Shown in pieces: positions 5,881 through 7,940 of a DNA stretch of 7,940 nucleotides. A program made the translations under genes and the position numbers. How positions within the stretch are numbered: the stretch's first letter is position 1; each line of letters starts with the position of its first letter. Source of the stretch: Mariprofundus sp. (lineage in GTDB: Bacteria; Pseudomonadota; Zetaproteobacteria; Mariprofundales; Mariprofundaceae); NCBI GenBank assembly GCA_021772845.1, contig JAJFLF010000059.1, positions 1 through 7,940 of the forward strand. The letters are read 5' to 3'. The notes under the pieces were generated by a model that saw only the letters and a program-made list of their open reading frames with translations, was not told the DNA's origin and ran no database searches.

Positions 5881-6750
5881 GTGAGTTGGTTTACGCGCCT
5901 GATTGAAACACCAAAGAATATTCTAAAATCATCTGAGTCCGGATCACCGGAAGGTTTATGGGTAAAATGCCCTAACTGTTCTGAAGCACTGTATAATAAA
6001 GAGCTCGATCGCAACGGTATGGTTTGTCAGAAGTGTGACCATCATTTGCGTATGCCTGCAGCAGCACGGGCAGAAAACCTGTTTGATGCCAATACCATTG
6101 AAGAGCAAGACACGGAGCTGCGTTCAAAAGATCCGCTTGGTTTTAAAGATCAGAAAAAATATAAAGACCGCATCAAAGCCGCTGATAAAAAAGCCGGTCC
6201 TGAAGATGCTGTGCGCAACTATATTGGTGATGTGCATGGTCACACCATCTCGAGCTCGATCTTCGAATTTGCATATATGGGCGGCAGCATGGGCTCTGTA
6301 GCAGGTGAAAAAATTGTGCGTGGCATGGAGCATGCTCTGGAGCGCCAGTGCCCGTATTTGCTGATTACAGCATCCGGTGGTGCGCGTATGCAGGAAGGTG
6401 TGTTGTCGTTGATGCAGATGGCCAAAACCTCTGCCACGGTGAATAAATTGAATGACGCACGTTTGCCGTTTATCTGTCTGTTGACCGATCCTACCATGGG
6501 TGGCGTTTCTGCATCGGTGGCATGGCTTGGTGATGTGATCATTGCTGAACCAAAGGCGTTGATTGGTTTTGCAGGCCCGCGTGTCATTCAGGAAACTGTG
6601 GGTGAAAAGCTGCCTGAAGGTTTCCAGCGTTCTGAGTTCCTGCTCGAGAAGGGTTTGATTGATGATATCGTTGATCGCCGTGAGTTGCGTGATCATCTCG
6701 GTGTATTGTTAACACATTTGACCGATCGTTCGTACCGCCAAAGCGCCTGA
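5881..6750 (+). CDS. accD: Acetyl-CoA carboxylase carboxyltransferase, beta subunit
   Basis: With AccA it forms the carboxyltransferase that moves the carboxyl group from carboxybiotin on AccB to acetyl-CoA, giving malonyl-CoA for fatty acid synthesis. The 289 residues match the family. It starts at GTG with MSWFTRL, followed by the four-cysteine zinc ribbon CPNC (30-33) and CQKC (49-52). The crotonase-like core has YIGDVHGHTI near 114-123, AYMGGSMGSVAGEK at 131-144, ITASGGARMQEG at 162-173 and LTDPTMGGVSASVA at 201-214. The core ends with GFAGPRVIQETVGEKLPEGF, which contributes to the CoA and biotin site. It sits between the MBL-fold gene and folC; accD-folC adjacency is common in proteobacteria. 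accA and accBC are not in the window. Confidence 0.98.
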   Translation: MSWFTRLIETPKNILKSSESGSPEGLWVKCPNCSEALYNKELDRNGMVCQKCDHHLRMPAAARAENLFDANTIEEQDTELRSKDPLGFKDQKKYKDRIKAADKKAGPEDAVRNYIGDVHGHTISSSIFEFAYMGGSMGSVAGEKIVRGMEHALERQCPYLLITASGGARMQEGVLSLMQMAKTSATVNKLNDARLPFICLLTDPTMGGVSASVAWLGDVIIAEPKALIGFAGPRVIQETVGEKLPEGFQRSEFLLEKGLIDDIVDRRELRDHLGVLLTHLTDRSYRQSA

Positions 6751-6777
6751 TTACTGTTCGTCGTTTTTTAAAACCGG

Positions 6778-7940
6778 ATGGATAACAAGCCTGAACGAAT
6801 CGAGCGCTGGCTGGAAGCATTAGGTAATCCATCTGCCGACAGAGATTACAAACCCGGCCATGAGCGCCTGTTAGAGCTATTGTCTCATATCACTCAGTAT
6901 GAACCGCGGCTGCGTGTGCGTGTGGCAGGTACCAATGGTAAGGGCTCAACATCATTCATGCTGGCAGCCGCACTTCAAGCCTGTGGTCTGAAGGTTGGCC
7001 TCTATACCTCTCCGCATATTCTGGAATTTAATGAGCGTATCCGCATCAATGGGGATCCCATTTCAACAGACAAGCTGTGGCAGAGCCTTGAGTTGCTTAT
7101 GCCGGTTGCATTGGACGTGGGCGCATCCTATTTTGAAACCGCGACAGCGCTGGCGCTGGATCAATTCGCCAGAGAAGAGGTTGATGTGGAGATCCTGGAA
7201 GCCGGTGTTGGAGCCAGGCTCGATGCCACTACAGCTGTTGCTGCTGATATGGCGCTGATTACGCCTATCGCCCTTGATCATCAGAACTGGCTGGGTGATA
7301 CGCTGGCTGAGATTGCGCAGGAAAAGGCGTATGTTATGTCCGGCTGCTCTTATAGTTTTAGCGCCCCACAGAATCATGAAGTTGCGCATATTTTGAAGTC
7401 ATTCAATGCTGATATCTCTGTCTGCGATGCGAGTCAGTCGTGGCCCGGATTGGCGCTTGCCGGTTTTCATCAGCAGGGCAATGCATCGCTGGCATGGTCG
7501 GCATTGCAGTGCCTGGCGGAGCAATCATCCGCTGCTGAAGCGGGCGAGCCAGCACTGCATATTGATTTGCCTGCCGCGCATCAGGCGATCCTTCAATGCC
7601 GGGTGCCCGGTCGCCTGCAATATCTTTCGGTCGGTTCGGCCCATGTGTGGATTGATGCAGCGCATAACAATCACGCCATAGAAGCATTGCTACCATCGCT
7701 GAAATCAATGGCTGATCCGTTCGATGCTATTCTTGTGTTTACCCGTGAAGACAGATCACTTGCAGAGATGCTTCCGCAGCTTGAAGCCTATACCAGACAC
7801 CTGATCAGTAATGATGATGCCTCTCTGGGTGATGCAAATGAAGAAACACCAGGCTCGATTTTAGCGCGGCAAATAGAACAGAAACCGCAGGGTAGCTTTC
7901 TTGTGTTGGGCTCGTTTATAACCGTTGCATCCATTCTAGC
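6778..7940 (+). CDS. folC: Folylpolyglutamate / dihydrofolate synthase, 3' end beyond window
   Basis: Mur-ligase-family ATP enzyme that adds glutamate to dihydropteroate and/or folates. The frame is open from the ATG at 6778 to the right edge, giving 387 residues and lacking only the last part of the C-terminal domain. The P-loop is VAGTNGKGSTS at 49-59 with Lys55, followed by YTSPHILEFNERIRING. Magnesium and pterin-site residues can be placed by spacing: Glu141, Asp149 and Ala150 in EAGVGARLDATT, His168 in LDHQNWLG, and Lys183 in QEKA, the carbamylated lysine of E. coli FolC. Late motifs are VPGRLQ (276-281), DAAHNNHA (293-300) and LVLGSFITVA (376-385). Several differ from the usual EVGLGGRLDATN, AHNPHA and GSFHTVA. 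The start lies 27 nt after accD and has only a weak ribosome site. Confidence 0.93.
   Translation, partial: MDNKPERIERWLEALGNPSADRDYKPGHERLLELLSHITQYEPRLRVRVAGTNGKGSTSFMLAAALQACGLKVGLYTSPHILEFNERIRINGDPISTDKLWQSLELLMPVALDVGASYFETATALALDQFAREEVDVEILEAGVGARLDATTAVAADMALITPIALDHQNWLGDTLAEIAQEKAYVMSGCSYSFSAPQNHEVAHILKSFNADISVCDASQSWPGLALAGFHQQGNASLAWSALQCLAEQSSAAEAGEPALHIDLPAAHQAILQCRVPGRLQYLSVGSAHVWIDAAHNNHAIEALLPSLKSMADPFDAILVFTREDRSLAEMLPQLEAYTRHLISNDDASLGDANEETPGSILARQIEQKPQGSFLVLGSFITVASIL

Noticed and set aside
6124..6696. 190-codon open frame on the minus strand opposite accD
   Set aside because: It lies wholly antisense to a strongly supported gene, its translation is rich in His, Cys and Arg without recognisable motifs, and it is best explained as a codon-bias shadow.

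Overview
The window carries ordinary biosynthetic genes of a proteobacterium. One less usual gene, a metallo-beta-lactamase-fold phosphodiesterase-like protein, sits inside a tryptophan/fatty-acid/folate operon. The run trpF-trpB-trpA-accD-folC and the di-heme c4/c553-type cytochrome are typical of Beta-, Gamma- and Zetaproteobacteria-like genomes. Base composition looks fairly balanced throughout, and I see no compositional break, IS element, tRNA, rRNA or CRISPR array. The exact lineage cannot be fixed from this sequence alone.

Region 1 (1-1329, minus strand) is an arginine pair. argD (acetylornithine aminotransferase) comes first and overlaps the start of argF (ornithine carbamoyltransferase), which runs off the left edge after 56 codons. 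Region 2 (1330-1642) is a non-coding divergent promoter region with two clear inverted repeats on the argD side and a TTGACA box on the cytochrome side. Region 3 (1643-2194, plus) is a secreted di-heme cytochrome c. Region 4 (2195-2380) is a spacer with a possible 22-codon ORF and no convincing terminator or Trp attenuator.

Region 5 (2381-7940, plus) is a tightly packed operon: trpF, trpB, trpA, the MBL-fold phosphodiesterase-like gene, accD, then folC, which is cut by the right edge. The first four junctions are -4 to +2 nt and the last two are about 30 nt. TrpF makes CdRP, and TrpA and TrpB turn the resulting indole glycerol phosphate and serine into tryptophan. AccD supplies the carboxyltransferase beta subunit for malonyl-CoA, and FolC makes (poly)glutamylated folates. 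The MBL-fold protein has no established role in these pathways, so its position is the main point of interest. Otherwise the window looks like conserved housekeeping DNA, and I found no clear sign of an undescribed defence or mobile system.
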